The notes under the pieces: model-generated
Database searches by the model: none
Told to the model about the DNA's origin: nothing
The model's input: the letters and a program-made list of their open reading frames with translations, nothing else
Translations under genes and position numbers: made by a program
Assembly: GCA_963693365.1 (NCBI GenBank)
Contig: CAVNZM010000001.1
Coordinates: forward strand, 19,654,001 to 19,718,000
DNA length: 64,000 nt
Direction: 5' to 3'
Source of the DNA: Amoebidium appalachense
Lineage: Eukaryota > Ichthyosporea
Part shown: positions 32,458 through 45,222 of the stretch, in pieces
Layout of the letters: each line of letters starts with the position of its first letter
Numbering within the stretch: position 1 is the first letter of the stretch

Positions 32458-34805
32458 AGTAGGTGCCATATGGAGGGCTGTCAAAATGGTTGGTGAGCAA
32501 AAGGATGGCCGTCCCATGGTTTGGGAGGAGGGGGAGTGGGGAAGGATCGTGGGCACATGGGTTTGGGGGGAAGGCAGAGAGGGGAAAGGATTGTGATCAC
32601 AAGGGTTCAGGGGGAGGAAGGGGGGAAGGATTGTAGGTACATGGGTTTAGGGGGAGGGGGGGGGGGGAAGATTTGGGGGGAAAGGGAGGCCTGGGGAAAG
32701 TATGTGGGCACATGGGTTTGGGGGGAGGGAGGGGGAAGGGTTTGGGGGGAGAGGGAGGGGAAAGTATGTGGGCACATGGGTTTGGGGGGAGGGAGGGGGA
32801 AAGGATTGTGTGGGCACATGAAGTCTTGGGAAGGGCCATGTGGTAAGGGAAGCTAGAACATGCATGGCTGCTCGGAGATGCCCTCTCACACAGTGCGGCA
32901 CCCCAGAGATCCGGGCGCAGGTATTTACACGGGACTGCAGCCACCAGGAGATTGAGCCCGTGATCCAGCGCATCTCTGCCACCACGGCGGCGCTCAACAG
33001 CAAGGGCCCGGCCTTCTTCTACACAGATCGGTGCTGCCAAGACCGGGCGTTTGTTGAGCGCATGTTTCCAACCCTAGCCGGCCAAAATGCCCTGTCCGTC
33101 TGAACGAGGCTGCGCTGGTAAGCGTGACGGACGGTCTGCCTGGGCTGGAGCTGCCGGCCAACTACCCTAAGCCGGTGTACACCGACTGCCAGGGGGCGGT
33201 GGTGGCCACAGCGGCCATTCGGGCCGACCTGGAGGGGCAGCAGCACCGGGTGGTGGGGCTGGACTGCGAGTGGGTCTATCGGGTGGGCCAGGCGCGGTCC
33301 AAGGTTTGCACGCTGCAGATTGCCACCGCACGGGCCGTGTACATCTTCCACTTGGCACGCATGGGCCCCAACCACAGCCCGCCCGCGCGGCTGGTGGACG
33401 AGCTGATTGCGCTGCTTAGGGACCCCAGCATCATCAAGGTGGGCAAGCAGATCGGCACGGACTCGGCCCACCTCAACAAGGACTACGGCACCCCTGTGGC
33501 CAGCTATCTGGAGCTGGGCCGGTTCTGCTACGCCCGTGCAGCTATCACCTCTGCAGCCCGGGGCTTGGCCGACATCACTGCCCAGGTCATAGGCAAGAAG
33601 CTGCCCAAGCCGGCACTTGTTCGGTGCTCCAACTGGCACGAGCCGCTATCAGATGTGCAGGCCACCTACGCTGCCCTTGATGCATATGCGTCCCTGCAGG
33701 TCTACTCGGCCGTGGTCGATAGGCCAAACCTGTCAGGTGTGTATCCCACCTGCTTTTTGCCCCAGTGCTTATGTGCTTATGCCAGATATAGAAAGATTGT
33801 GGGCCCCCCAGAGGAGAGGGGAGGGGTAGGAGGAGGGGGGGGGGGGGGGGGGTGGCTGACCACATGGGCCAGTGTTCCAGTTGTGTTATGCTGGGTGTCG
33901 GGTGGCTATCAAAGGAGGGGGGCAGCCTGATTGGTGGTGGTGGTGGGGGGGGGGGGGGGGCTATAGCACTGTTAACACGTGCAAGTGCCACACAAGCTGG
34001 GCACTGGGAGAGGGGGGGGGGGGGGTAGGGAGAAGGGGGGGGGGGGGGGGGGAAGGGGGTTGCTAAGGAATATGCATTTGATATTTGTGGAGCGAAGAGA
34101 AAAACGTTGGTGTTGTGGCTTTTTGGCTGAGTTTTTTGCTTCCCTCTATGACATGCAGCGCGGCTTCATGCAAAGGCACTCGGTGAAGGGGTTGAGATTG
34201 TGCCCAGGCGGGGCCCACATGCTGCAGCAGCCACCGGGGTGGTGCTGGCTGTGCAGCCGGAGCGCTGGGGGGGCATGAAGGTGGGCAAGAAGCATGCAGT
34301 GGTGCGGGTGGATCAGGTGCTGTCGCCGGCCATGCAGGTGCCCTTTGGCCCCGGCAAGGGCAAGACCCTGGGCGAGCTGGGCCCGCCGCCCTTTGAGCTG
34401 ATGGTGCACCTGCAGTGGCTACGGCCCATTCAGCCCCCACCGGACCCAGGTGCCGAGGTGCCGGTGGTCCCTGACCCAGCCCCTCCCCCTGCCAGTCCTC
34501 CCCCTGCCGAGCAGCAGCAACCCCTTGCCGGCCCACAGGCACCCCCCCAGGATCCCCAGGCAGCCCCGGGGGGCCTTGAGGCAGCCCCAGGGGGACCCGA
34601 GGCAGCTCCCAGAGAGGGCATGTTGGGCCAGGCACCACCTGGGGAGGTGGTGTGGCAGACTGTGCTGAATGACGCCTTCCACTCCATTGCAAACACGGCG
34701 GACGGCACATACAAGTCACACACACGCAGGGCTGAGTACGCACGCGCACTCAGCGAGGCAATATTTGTGTGGAATGAAGAGGATTACGGACATGTGAAGG
34801 TGCCC

Positions 34806-34836
<31 letters not shown>

Positions 34837-35629
34837 ATAATAATAATAATAATAAAAAAAACCGCAACAACAACATGCGTGACGCGCGCACACACATACA
34901 CCCATTAGCACACACTCACCATTCCACCCACAACCATGCACACCCTCGACAAAACTTCTGAGGGAAGAGAGAGAGCCTGAGCCTCAGAGAGAGGGGGGGC
35001 AGAGGGGGGGGGGGGGGGGGGGGGGAGGGGGGGAGGAGGAGAGTGGGGGGTTATTCATATGCCTAGAGAGGAACAATGTAGGGTTGTGGGGGGAAACAGC
35101 CACATGCATTTTTTACTTGTGTTGGGGGAGAAGATGGGGGGGGTGGAGGGGAGGGGTCCTACAATAACGGCAGGTATCAAAGTCTACCAAACCCAAATTG
35201 CAATGTGCGTAGTAAATTAATATTGGCATCCTGCCTCACAGGGGGTGCTGGAGCAGAAGGGCATCGACATTGAAACCGAGCTCAAGGGCGGCGACCTGAG
35301 CTACTTCATGGAGCGCATCCGGCGGGTCATTCCCGACCCATACACGCTGGTCTCGCGGCTGGTGGAGTTCAAAAACACCTACAAGGATGTGCCGCCCGGA
35401 CCGGATGGCAAGCCTCTGTTCAAGAAGGATGGCTTTGAAAGACTCGAGGCAACATCCCCCCCCCCCCCCCTCCCCCCGCAGGCGTCCAACAACTCCACCA
35501 CCACAGAAAAGATTCTTTGCTTATTTGTCATCCTTGGTTCATCTGCACACACACGCACACCCTAGCCTCCCCCCCTCCCCCTCCCCCCCCCCCCCCCCCC
35601 CCCCCCAAACATACACACACACACACACA

Positions 35630-35665
<36 letters not shown>

Positions 35666-35749
35666 CCCGCACGGCCCTTGCTGCCTAGCCAGTTGTTTTT
35701 TGCCTTTCCCTGCTCCTTTTTGTCCTTAGCAACCCCATCCCCCCCCCCC

Positions 35750-35780
<31 letters not shown>

Positions 35781-37437
35781 ACACACTACCACCACCACCA
35801 CCCACCCATCTCTCTGATGTTTGCTTGTGCCCCCACAGTCGCTGCTCGAACACGCCCAAAATGGCTGTCTGTCGGACCCCCCCGGCCTGCCCCTCTACTA
35901 CGAGACCACTGCCGACGCAGATGGGCTCATGCGCTACCGCTGCATCCGGGGCACCAACGAGGTGGAGGGGGCAGTGCACAACCCCCTGGCCACCCACTTT
36001 GGGGCCACACGCATGTCGCTGCGCCTGCTGGACGCCACCATGTCCAATAGGCGCCACCGCCACAACCTGCGTGCACACTACCGCAACCGCCTGGGCCAGG
36101 CATCGGGCCCCCCCCACTACAGCCCCTGGATTGTTGACGACATGGAGGCACTGGCCCTGATGCTGTACGGCCATCACCTCGACCCCCAGTGGGTACCCGT
36201 GGGCTGCTACAAGCTACCGGAGGAGTACTTCAACTTTGCCCCGCTCTCCTGTGTGGCCAATGCCCCGGCGCAGGAGCCAGTTGCGGTGCCCGCACCCCCA
36301 CCTCCGTCTGATAACAACGAGCCTGCAGCCAATGGCGTGATGGGCGGGCCAGAGGACTGTGAGGTCGAGGAGGGTGACGGTGCTGCCATGGGGGGGGGCA
36401 ACCAGGTGGCGCGTGGTGCACCACAGCCGGACCCTGCACTGAGGGGCGACTACAAGTTCCTGGCGCAGAAGCAACATGTGGCCATCCCCTTCCTTCCGGT
36501 GCTTACCCCTCAGGAGCGCAAGCTATTCAGCACGCTGCTCCTGGGCACCTACAAGGCACATGCAAAGTCCAACGGCCAGCTGTTCGAGGCTTTGGCCCAA
36601 GACTTCAACAAGGCTGCCTCTGTGGCTGGGGGAATCTACATGAAGGATGCGGCCTACATCAAGAAGCATTTCGACAAGTGGAAGACCTGGCAGACGGCAC
36701 ATGCACAGCGCTCCACACACGAGGGCCTCGCAGATCACCGCAAGCGTATGCGCGAGGAGAGGGCAGACGCTGTGCCAGCAACCATACGGCCTGCCCCCCT
36801 GCCACCCCTCCCTGTTCCAGACGGTGTCGATGCAGGGGCGCAGCGTGAGCGGCCCTTGCCCATGCGTGTGGGCAAGAAGCATCGCAACATTGGCCCTGAG
36901 GGGCCCCTGCAGATGGATTTGCCGGTGCCCCCTCCTATGCAGCCACCCCAGAGAGCCCCCAAGACCTGCAAGACGTGTGGCCGCCAGGGCAAGGGCTGCC
37001 CCGGCTCCAATCGGGCCAAGAGCTGCCCACGTTGGGTTGCAGCCAATCAGGATGCTATGCCACCAGCACCCGCGCTTGACATGCAGCAGGGCCATGTGTC
37101 GCACATGCCCCCTGCACCCCATCCAGGCCCGCACCACCCACATGGCTGGCCCCCACCGTGGGGCATCATGCCGCCTCAGCCCGGCCCTGCCTTCCCCATG
37201 CCTGGGCTACTGCCGCAGCACGGTCCCCATCCTTACTTGGGCCATGTGGGCCAGCCCTCGGCTGGTGGGCAGTTCCCACCCCCTTCTCGTGCATCTGCTG
37301 TGCTGGGCCTGGCGTTGCCACCTGTTGGAGAGACGCAGCTGCAATGGCACGATCGAAAGCAAAGTAATCGTGGCCGCAAGTCTGCAGGCAGCCAAACAGG
37401 ATCTCAGAGTAGTCAGAGTAGCCAAACTAGTGTCTAA
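29511..37437 (+). CDS. DDE transposase with embedded DEDDy 3'-5' exonuclease (DUF6729-like), six exons
   Basis: Exons 29511-30660, 31656-31844, 32907-33736, 34159-34799, 35242-35448 and 35839-37437 join to about 1,538 residues. The N-terminus is basic (GGAREGAGRKKK), then acidic, then a Cys/His-rich domain (FCDTCQKNFAGTNP) like the one I know as DUF6729. The RNase H-type core shows D418 (LKADHTFQIGK), D487 (FFYTDRC) and E1049 (RGTNEVEG). Between the second Asp and the Glu lies a WRN-type exonuclease: LDCEW (D566/E568), IGTDSAHL (D632) and YAALDA (Y701/D705). The C-terminal part has a helix-rich segment and a CKTCGRQGKGC knuckle. The core would cut and join DNA; the exonuclease role is unknown. 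Introns 1 and 5 use GC donors. Exon 3 needs one extra base between about 33062 and 33105 to stay open, so this copy may be dead. Similar fungal architectures come to mind from memory, unverified. Confidence 0.82.
30661..31655 (+). other. GC-AG intron 1 of the DDE transposase gene
   Basis: The exon ends TTCAG and the intron begins GCAAGT, the classical GC-donor consensus, ending TGCAG. Splicing restores codons reading SGKYL, which continues the conserved region leading to the first catalytic aspartate. The intron is filled with G-runs and GGT repeats. Confidence 0.75.
32222..32286 (+). repeat. G-run of about 65 bases
   Basis: An uninterrupted G tract inside intron 2 of the transposase gene, followed within 200 bases by a second run (about 32412-32455). 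Such tracts can form quadruplexes and are prone to length error in assembly. Confidence 0.9.
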
Positions 37438-37516
37438 TATTGGAATGTACACCAATGTAACGGATCTCATATGTGTTGTAGCGCTTCAAGTTATACCTGT
37501 TCTTCGTACAGTCATG

Positions 37517-37563
<47 letters not shown>

Positions 37564-37860
37564 CTAGCTTTCATTCCGAAGTTTACTGTTAAGAATTAGA
37601 ATTTAGAATCTGAGTAATAGTACAGAGCCTTTGCACTTTTCTCTGTTTGTTAGTAATTCTTTGTGATCGAGAGTATGGTGTGTTAGACTATTGGTGTTAA
37701 TGTGTCCTGGAAGGTGTATAATGTCTGCTGGCCGCAGTCAGTATTTATTTTTAGGTATATATATTTTTAAATGTTGGCCGCTGGCCAATAAATAGCAAAT
37801 AATAAACACACGATAAAGTCAACAGTGTGCCAAAAAACTAATCCCCAGCGAGCGCACCCA

Positions 37861-37956
<96 letters not shown>

Positions 37957-39074
37957 CCGCCCCCTAGAAGCCATCACCCCAGACCACGTCAAAGCAGCAC
38001 CACCAATTTGTTATCACCCGGCCGTAAGACATGACGTCATGAACAGCACCGGCCCTCTGACGTCGACGGCGCGCCGCTTGGGCATCCCGGCCCAACGTTC
38101 AAGTGGGAGACCAATCCGAGTCACCGGCCACGGTTCGGGTCAGCGTCCTGGGCATGGGGTCTTCCCTTTCAAGTCTTTATGTTTGTGTATGTGTCCCGGG
38201 TCGCTCCCGGCTGGTGTTGTTAAAGTGAGCTGTGCTCATTTCCCCACTAGCGTTGCTGCGGCTAGAACCGTGGGATAAGGCGTAACTAAAAATAGTGCCA
38301 GTTGGGGTCAATTAGAATCCTGACTTATGAGTGTGCTATACAGTACGATCTGTGTCTAGGCGGAAGACGGTAAGCTCCCCTGAGGCAGTGCCTCGCCGGG
38401 AGTGAAACGGGATAAAATAAAAAAAAAATGTGTGTGTGCGCGCGCGCACGCGTGTGTGCGCGCACGCGTGTGTGCGTGTGTGCGTGTGTGTGTGCGTGCG
38501 TGCGTGTGTGCGTGTGTGTGTGTGTGAGTGTGTGTGTGTGTATGTGTGGTGTGGTGTGTGCGCAGCTTGTACATATGTACGTGTTCATGTGCACCTGTGT
38601 CGGACCTACGAAGTACATGAAAGTAAATTTTGACAGCATCGATCTGCCGGTGTGTATGTGTATGTGTGCCAGTGCAGCAGGTGTGCGTTGTAACTGATAG
38701 CTTCGCTTTTTACGTGTGTGTGTATATAGTAGTACACATAGACACTTGCTGATCATTCCGATCGACATTAATATTTAATCTGTCGGTCCTCGGTTTTTTG
38801 AGTGTCTTTTCAGCGAGTCTAACCTGCAGGCTGCAGCTGCACACATATAGGGTTGTTATCTTGCATACATGCACGGTGATCGTTTCAGAGTAATAGAGTT
38901 GAGAGCAATGAAAATAATGAAAATAACTAAACTTTGTGACTACTTTAAAGTTGCTGAGATCATACGTGGTGCAAGCTGCACTATGAACACATCACGGTAC
39001 AGTGCTAGTAATTTATACATTTTTGTTGCCTTCTGCAGGGTTACCGTAGCTACGTCACGGCCTGCACTCAGGGG

Positions 39075-39114
<40 letters not shown>

Positions 39115-39683
39115 TGATTCGAAGGGGGTATAAATAAGAACATGCACCTAAAGGTGTTTCCCGTGGATCCTCCTCCCCCCTCCCCCCCCCCCCCCCCCCC
39201 TCCCACCTCTCCCTCCCCCGGGGCCCCATACTATGATATCTAGGCCCAATATTATATGCCACTCCCCCCCCCCCCCCCCCCCTCTCCGGATCCCCGGACC
39301 CCACTTCCCTACCCGGAGGCTCAAGAGCTCCCCCCTTCCCCTTCCCCCCCCTCCCCTCCCCCCCCCCCCCCCCCAAGGCTTACGGGGGCCCTTCTTCATT
39401 GAGGGGGAGGGGGGGTGGGGGGGGGGGGGGGTGGGGGGAGGGGAAGTGGAAGGCAGGGGTGGATGCATGTCAGCCTAGGTGAATTAAATTGTTTAACTCC
39501 AGTGTACAGGACTGGTCTGAAGGCTTAAGAAAACAACGAGGAAATGGGGTCCAGTGGAGGTGGTGGTGGTGTTCTGTGTGTGTGTGTACACGTGCACGTA
39601 TGTGTGTGGTTTTTTTGGGGGGTGAGTGGTGGTGGTGGTGGTGGTGGTGGTCACCGTGGTGGTGGTGTGTGTGTCTGGTGTGT

Positions 39684-39740
<57 letters not shown>

Positions 39741-40485
39741 TAGAAAGAAAAACTGCTTGTGGGTCACTGTTTTTCGTCACTGTATTTGTAACGGGCCGCT
39801 CATATTTATATAACTACTTTAAGTACACGTGTTCATTATCATATACGATGGCCAAATATAGAAATTTTGGCGTCGAAGTTCTTGGAGCTAAAAAAACGTT
39901 TAAAAGGGGGAAATAATAGCTTGGCCCCAAATTTACCTTGCCGTTGTTAGCGAATGTATTTTTTATTCATGAGTTCTAGCAATTCAGTGAGTGCACGTGC
40001 CTGCCTCAGGCTGATCATGACAACTGCAACACACCATTCCTAAATGGATATCAACCAAAAGAAAATAGTATATACTGTGGTGGTATCCTAAACCTTGTGC
40101 GGCATGCGCATACATGATATTACAGTGACACAGGTGCATATTCAATGATGCATCCGAAATGTACTCTGATCGGAGAACTTAGCGGCCATAAGTACTCTGA
40201 CCGCAGTACTTTAGGAATGCTTGTTTCGGAAGGATACCGCGAGCTATTGGGGCCCAGGAGCCCGCTTTTTTTTGTACAGCCAGTAAGAAAACATAAGTTT
40301 ACACCTTTTTTGTCTTTGGTACGGTAACTAACAAGGCCTTCCCTAGCTTTTATTGGTTGCCGACGCTGTTGCAAGTTTTTGAATTCATGCTCGACAACAA
40401 CATGATTGATGATCAAACGGACGAAACTTGCTGAGTCCGCGAACACAACAAGCCATGGGTTTCATGTGAAAGATGAGCGCCCAAC
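37438..40485. other. Intergenic stretch between two transposon genes
   Basis: Two AATAAA motifs (37787-37792 and 37801-37806) about 350 bases after the transposase stop are plausible polyadenylation signals. A GT array lies at 37864-37951, G-runs at about 37510-37563, 39080-39113 and 39697-39739, and degenerate GT/CG DNA at 38430-38560. No host gene was found. Confidence 0.5.
37510..37563 (+). repeat. G-run of about 45-54 bases
   Basis: An uninterrupted G tract about 75 bases after the transposase stop codon, within its likely 3' untranslated region. Confidence 0.85.
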
Positions 40486-42520
40486 ATGGCCAAAACATTA
40501 GACCCAATAGAGTCACTTTATTCTGGAGCTCGTGTCTGTTGTTTTGCATACATATTTGACGGGGTTCAGGGGGAAGATTTCACAGATGACACCACACGTT
40601 GGTCTTACAAGAAGTTCGGCCTGAGTTGGGACACACAAATACTGGTTGGCACAGTAGTGAAACGATGCAAGACAAACGAAGGCAGTGAATGGAAAGTAAA
40701 GTTTGATTTTGACGGTACCACAGAAGTAGTTCTGCGCCATCAGCTAACTTTAATAGATGAAGAAGACAGTGAACACACAAGTAGCGAGCTAGAGAGTGAT
40801 AGTGACGAAGATCCAGATGGAGACATCCAACAAGTAGAGATTCCTGTCACAGACAGTGAGAATGAAGATGAGATAGAACTTGTAGATGAACAAGTAGAGT
40901 TACCTACCCCCACCGACCCCACGTGCACCTTGCAATGGACCATTCCAGATGAGCAAGTACTTGACAAAAGAACAGGCCCACGCAGAAAACCAACCATTCC
41001 ACTAGCACTAAACAAGCGCAAGAGTGTTCTGTGTTTGTTTGAACACTTCATGCCTATGGAGTATCTCTTCACAGCAGTCATTCCACTCACAAACGAAGTA
41101 GGTCGTGCACGTTACAAAAATTGGGTTGACTTAACCCCGGGTGAGCTACTTAGGTGGTTGGGTATGTGGATTTACATGGCTGGAACATTCGAACCCGGCT
41201 CGAGATCGAACTACTGGACGTCGGCAGCAGAGAACCCAAGCCACATATTTCCCGTACACGACTTTGCCCGCTTCATGACCGAACACCGGTTCGAAAACAT
41301 CCGTGCCTGCTTTACCGTCACCGACATCACTCAATATCCGGAGGATGATCCACTGAAAGACACACGCGGTTTCATGGAAGCACTGCAGAGTCGGTGCCGT
41401 TGCTCTATCGAGCCCGGGGATGAATTATGCGAAGACGAGGCCATCTTTGCCAGCTATCATTGCAACCTTCCGTGCCAAATCTATATAAAACGAAAACCCC
41501 ACCCTCTCGGTCAAGAAATAAAAACTCTACACGACTGTGTAACCAACATACTCATTAACTTCGAAATGAACGAGGGGAAGCTTAGGATGGCAAGCAAACC
41601 GTACCGACAGTTGGGAGCTGGAACAGGCACCACCTTGCGTCTTCTAACCCCAAGGGCCAACCCCACCCACCGTAACCCCAGAACGATCGTCGGAGACAGC
41701 TGGTTTGGGTCAGTAACCGGGACAAGGGAAGTGTACAAAATCGGATTCTACGCACTTTTCAATGTCAAAACCGCAACCAGAGACTTTCCCCTCAACATGT
41801 TGGACCTTCTATGTGAGGAAGGACGTGGTGTATGGTCGGAGGCAGTGTGCAGTGTGGACGGAGTAGACCTCGTTGCGGTGTTATGGAGAAACAAGAACTA
41901 CAGTATGAAAGTGATCACCTCATGTTCAAGTACTCAGCCGGGTCAACCGAGAAAAATCACGAAACGGAAATGACGTCCCCCAACCGAAAGCAGTCGAAGA
42001 ATACTTCGAAAACTACAACATGGCCGATATATTCAACAAAACACGAATGTTAAACGGCTCTGTGGACGAAGCCTTGGGCACTAAACGTCACCAACTCCGC
42101 ACCTTTGGGGGGCTTCTGGGGTTTGTAGTAGCAAACGTACACTTTGCATACAGATACTTTGGCAAATCCACAAACACGAGCATGGACACAAGGCGTGAGC
42201 TAGCAGAAGCACTCATATGCAACCCCCACCTGCCTGCACTAGAATACCCCCTTCCCCCTGCTGCTCCTGCCCCCCATGCTCTACACGGACACCAGCGTGC
42301 CAGAAAAGAAAGAAAAGGTAGATGCGTTCTCTGCTTTAGGAACAAAGGGGAACGCCACCAGACACATACCTACTGCATCAAGTGTAATGTGTTTCTCTGC
42401 AATGATCAAACACGTGCATGCTTCGAAAACCACATCACACATGGTGTTCCTCCACGCACACGCACCCAAGTCAACACAAACACAGGCCCGGTACGATCAC
42501 GCAGAAACACTACACGTTAA
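40486..42520 (+). CDS. piggyBac-like transposase, split by one frameshift
   Basis: The ATG at 40486 opens a 495-codon frame ending at 41973; a second frame (in frame from about 41942, ending at 42520) continues the same family. The order is an SH3/Tudor-like N-terminal part (VGTVVKRC, WKVKFDFDG), an acidic stretch, the DDE core, and a Cys-rich C-terminal zinc domain (CVLCFRNKG, YCIKCNVFLC). Candidate catalytic aspartates are D317 (CEDEAIF), D404 (VGDSWFG) and the one in NYNMADIFNK just after the break. Family members cut and paste at TTAA. The frame moves by one base between about 41925 and 41945, so the third aspartate is lost from the first frame; this copy is probably inactive unless the break is an assembly error. 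Codon use is AT-richer than in neighbouring genes, fitting a newer arrival. Terminal repeats were not located. Confidence 0.85.
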
Positions 42521-44401
42521 AGTACCTTCTGCCCACTGGTCAGTTTCTGTACATTGCGCAACACTCATTTGTCGTTTTCGGATTAGGGGTGATTTGTTTG
42601 GTTTTTATTCGTTTCTTCGAAACTGTTTGTGGTAACTAGATGCTAAAAGGGTTATTTGAAGTGTGTGTACCGAAAAAAACGAATTTGAAAGCTGATGTCA
42701 ATGTTTCTCAAACGAAAAATGCACCTGTGGTGCAAAAGCAACAACGTGAACGTTTAAAGTATGCATCTTTGGCACGCATTTGTAACAAGTTTGACGTTTT
42801 TCTTGGCTCAGGCCTATGGCCTCCCGGTGCCAGAACCCGTAAAGTGCAAAATAAGCCATACCAACAAGCATTCCGAGAAATTATTGTAGTCATGGGGTGC
42901 GCAAACACTACAAAGTTCTCCGTAAATTGAAGCTCAAAATCGTTGAATGCCTACCATTACTTACTAAGCCACTACCCCGCCAAGAATTTTTCTACGGTTT
43001 TTTTGTGATGTGCTTGTTCCCTGTCACGTTAGGGTAAAATGGTGAGAAAAAGAGAGTAACACGTGCAAAACTGACCCTGCGCCAGGCGTTTTTATACGAT
43101 GACGTCATACAGTACTCTGGTTGGAGCATTTATCGATTCAGGTCGGATCAATATTATTGTTCTGTACACCGGAGTGTGGTGCACGTGGCTGTTTTGTGCA
43201 CATGTTACAATAGCAGCACGATCTCCCTAAACTCCATGTTTACACATCCCTCACCCTGGCTCTGCCTTGTCGGTGCTCCAAAACACACACACAAATCCCC
43301 CTAGACTCAGTGCCTGCACATGGTCGCATTCACGTGCAGGTCACGTGAAACATGCAATGCCATACTGCCGTCTACAGCAACAACCACGGCAGCATGTATA
43401 CCGGCCCAGCACGAAATATACTTATCGGCAGCCCACTGAACTCGCCCATTTTCTCTTTTTCATGTATGACCCTCCTTTTTTTTGAAATCACCCTTTTTGG
43501 CCTCCCGGTAGTGGATTTTGCAGGATTTGACTTCTTTGAGGTCCAAAAACCTCAAATTTTCCCCGGCGGGGCCGGGGAGGGAGAATTCAAAAATTGCCCG
43601 CTCCTGATATGGTACCCGGGCCGCAGCCTTGCATACCAAACGGTGCACGTTGAGCCAATCGATTGTAGGAAACCATGGGGTTAGAAAAGCAAAACCAAGC
43701 TCTCCTTGCAACATTTTAAAGTAAAACTTGGAAATTTGGGCAATCCCCCCGACAGTTTTCCATGCAAATGATGCAAACGCTATAGCGCACATTGACCCAA
43801 TGCATGTCATGGTGGTTTGTAAAAGTCTCAACGCCTTCTAGGGGAATGTACAGACACCTACAAACACTTTAGGAGCCCACTATAATCCCCCCCAAATCGA
43901 TAAAGCCCGGTATATTTGTGGAATCCATCGATATCTTCCTACCCTGCTGAGCTGATGCCAACTTTGCCAAACGGCCGGCCCGACACGGTCACGGGCCACC
44001 GTTTGTACATCTGGTTCAAAAAGACTGACATTAGACTGTACTATACAGTATCATAAGTTTATGTAGCCTACTTACACGTGTGTAGAACAAGATCCAAGAG
44101 GGGTAGTAGATATGTATATATATGTGCCCAATATAATATACGCATTGGCACGGTCGATCCAGCCTCCCAGCCGAAGGGTGTGGAAGAAGCGGTTCTTGGC
44201 TCGCAGTCGCTCGTATTCTGATGATCAACTTGGCCCCCGGTTATATCATACATGCTTGAACCTGTTAATGATTTACTTGGCAAAACTTTCGAAGCCTTGC
44301 GCTATACAATTATAAACGTAATATTGGGGTAGGATGAGGAACATTCCGCCACGGTACACTAGGTGCTAGTTTGGTTACCCGTGTGCGGGCCGACAGGCAG
44401 T
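42521..44401. other. No supported gene
   Basis: AT-rich DNA to about 43.1 kb, probably the right flank of the piggyBac-like element, then unremarkable sequence up to the SMARCE1-like start codon. A TACTCTG motif here (43109-43120) also occurs twice near 40157 and 40187. Confidence 0.4.
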
Positions 44402-44862
44402 ATGTCGGTCAACAACAACTATGGCGGGTTCGAGCAGTTTAATATAGACGAGTCTGAGGTTTGTCCCCTTCCCCGCGACCTGTGCCCCCTCCCCCGCCCT
44501 CCCCCCCCCCCCCCCCCCCCCTCCCTCCCCCTCTTTCCCCCTCCCCTCTCCCCGTTCTCCCTCCCCCCCCCCCCCCCCCTCCCCCCCACAACCCTCCCCT
44601 CGTCCCCCCCCCTTTTCCCCCTCCTCCTCCCTCCTCTCTCTCTCTCTCCCTCCCCCGCCTCTCCCACGCCCTCTCTCTGCCACCTCTCCTTCTCGGTCTT
44701 CTCTCACTCGCCTTCTCTATATCCCTTCCCCCCCCCCCCCCCCCCTCTCCTCTATCTTTCTCTCCCCCCCCCCCCCCCCCCTTCCCCCCACCTTCCCCCC
44801 CCTCCCTTCCTCTCTTTCCCTCTTTCTCCGTCCCTCCCTCTCTCTCTCTGCCCTCACTCTCT

Positions 44863-44954
<92 letters not shown>

Positions 44955-45084
44955 TCTCTCTCTCTCTTTCTCCCCCCCCCCTCCCCCCCCCCCCCCCTCT
45001 CTCTCCCTCTCCCTCTCTCTCCCTCTCCCTGTCTCCCTGTCTCTCTCTCTCTCTTTTATTTTGTTGACCCAACTTTCTCTTCTC

Positions 45085-45125
<41 letters not shown>

Positions 45126-45191
45126 GCCCCCCTCCTCCCCCCCTTCCCCTCCCCTCCCTCTCTTGTCCCCCCTCCCTTTCCCCCTTTCCCC

Positions 45192-45222
<31 letters not shown>

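Noticed and set aside
33080-33101. Programmed -1 frameshifting in the transposase exon 3
   Set aside because: CCAAAAT here does not fit the X-XXY-YYZ slippery pattern and no obvious downstream stem was seen.
43352-43831. Opposed 110- and 123-codon frames upstream of the SMARCE1-like gene
   Set aside because: No family resemblance, no splice support and no codon pattern like the neighbouring genes.
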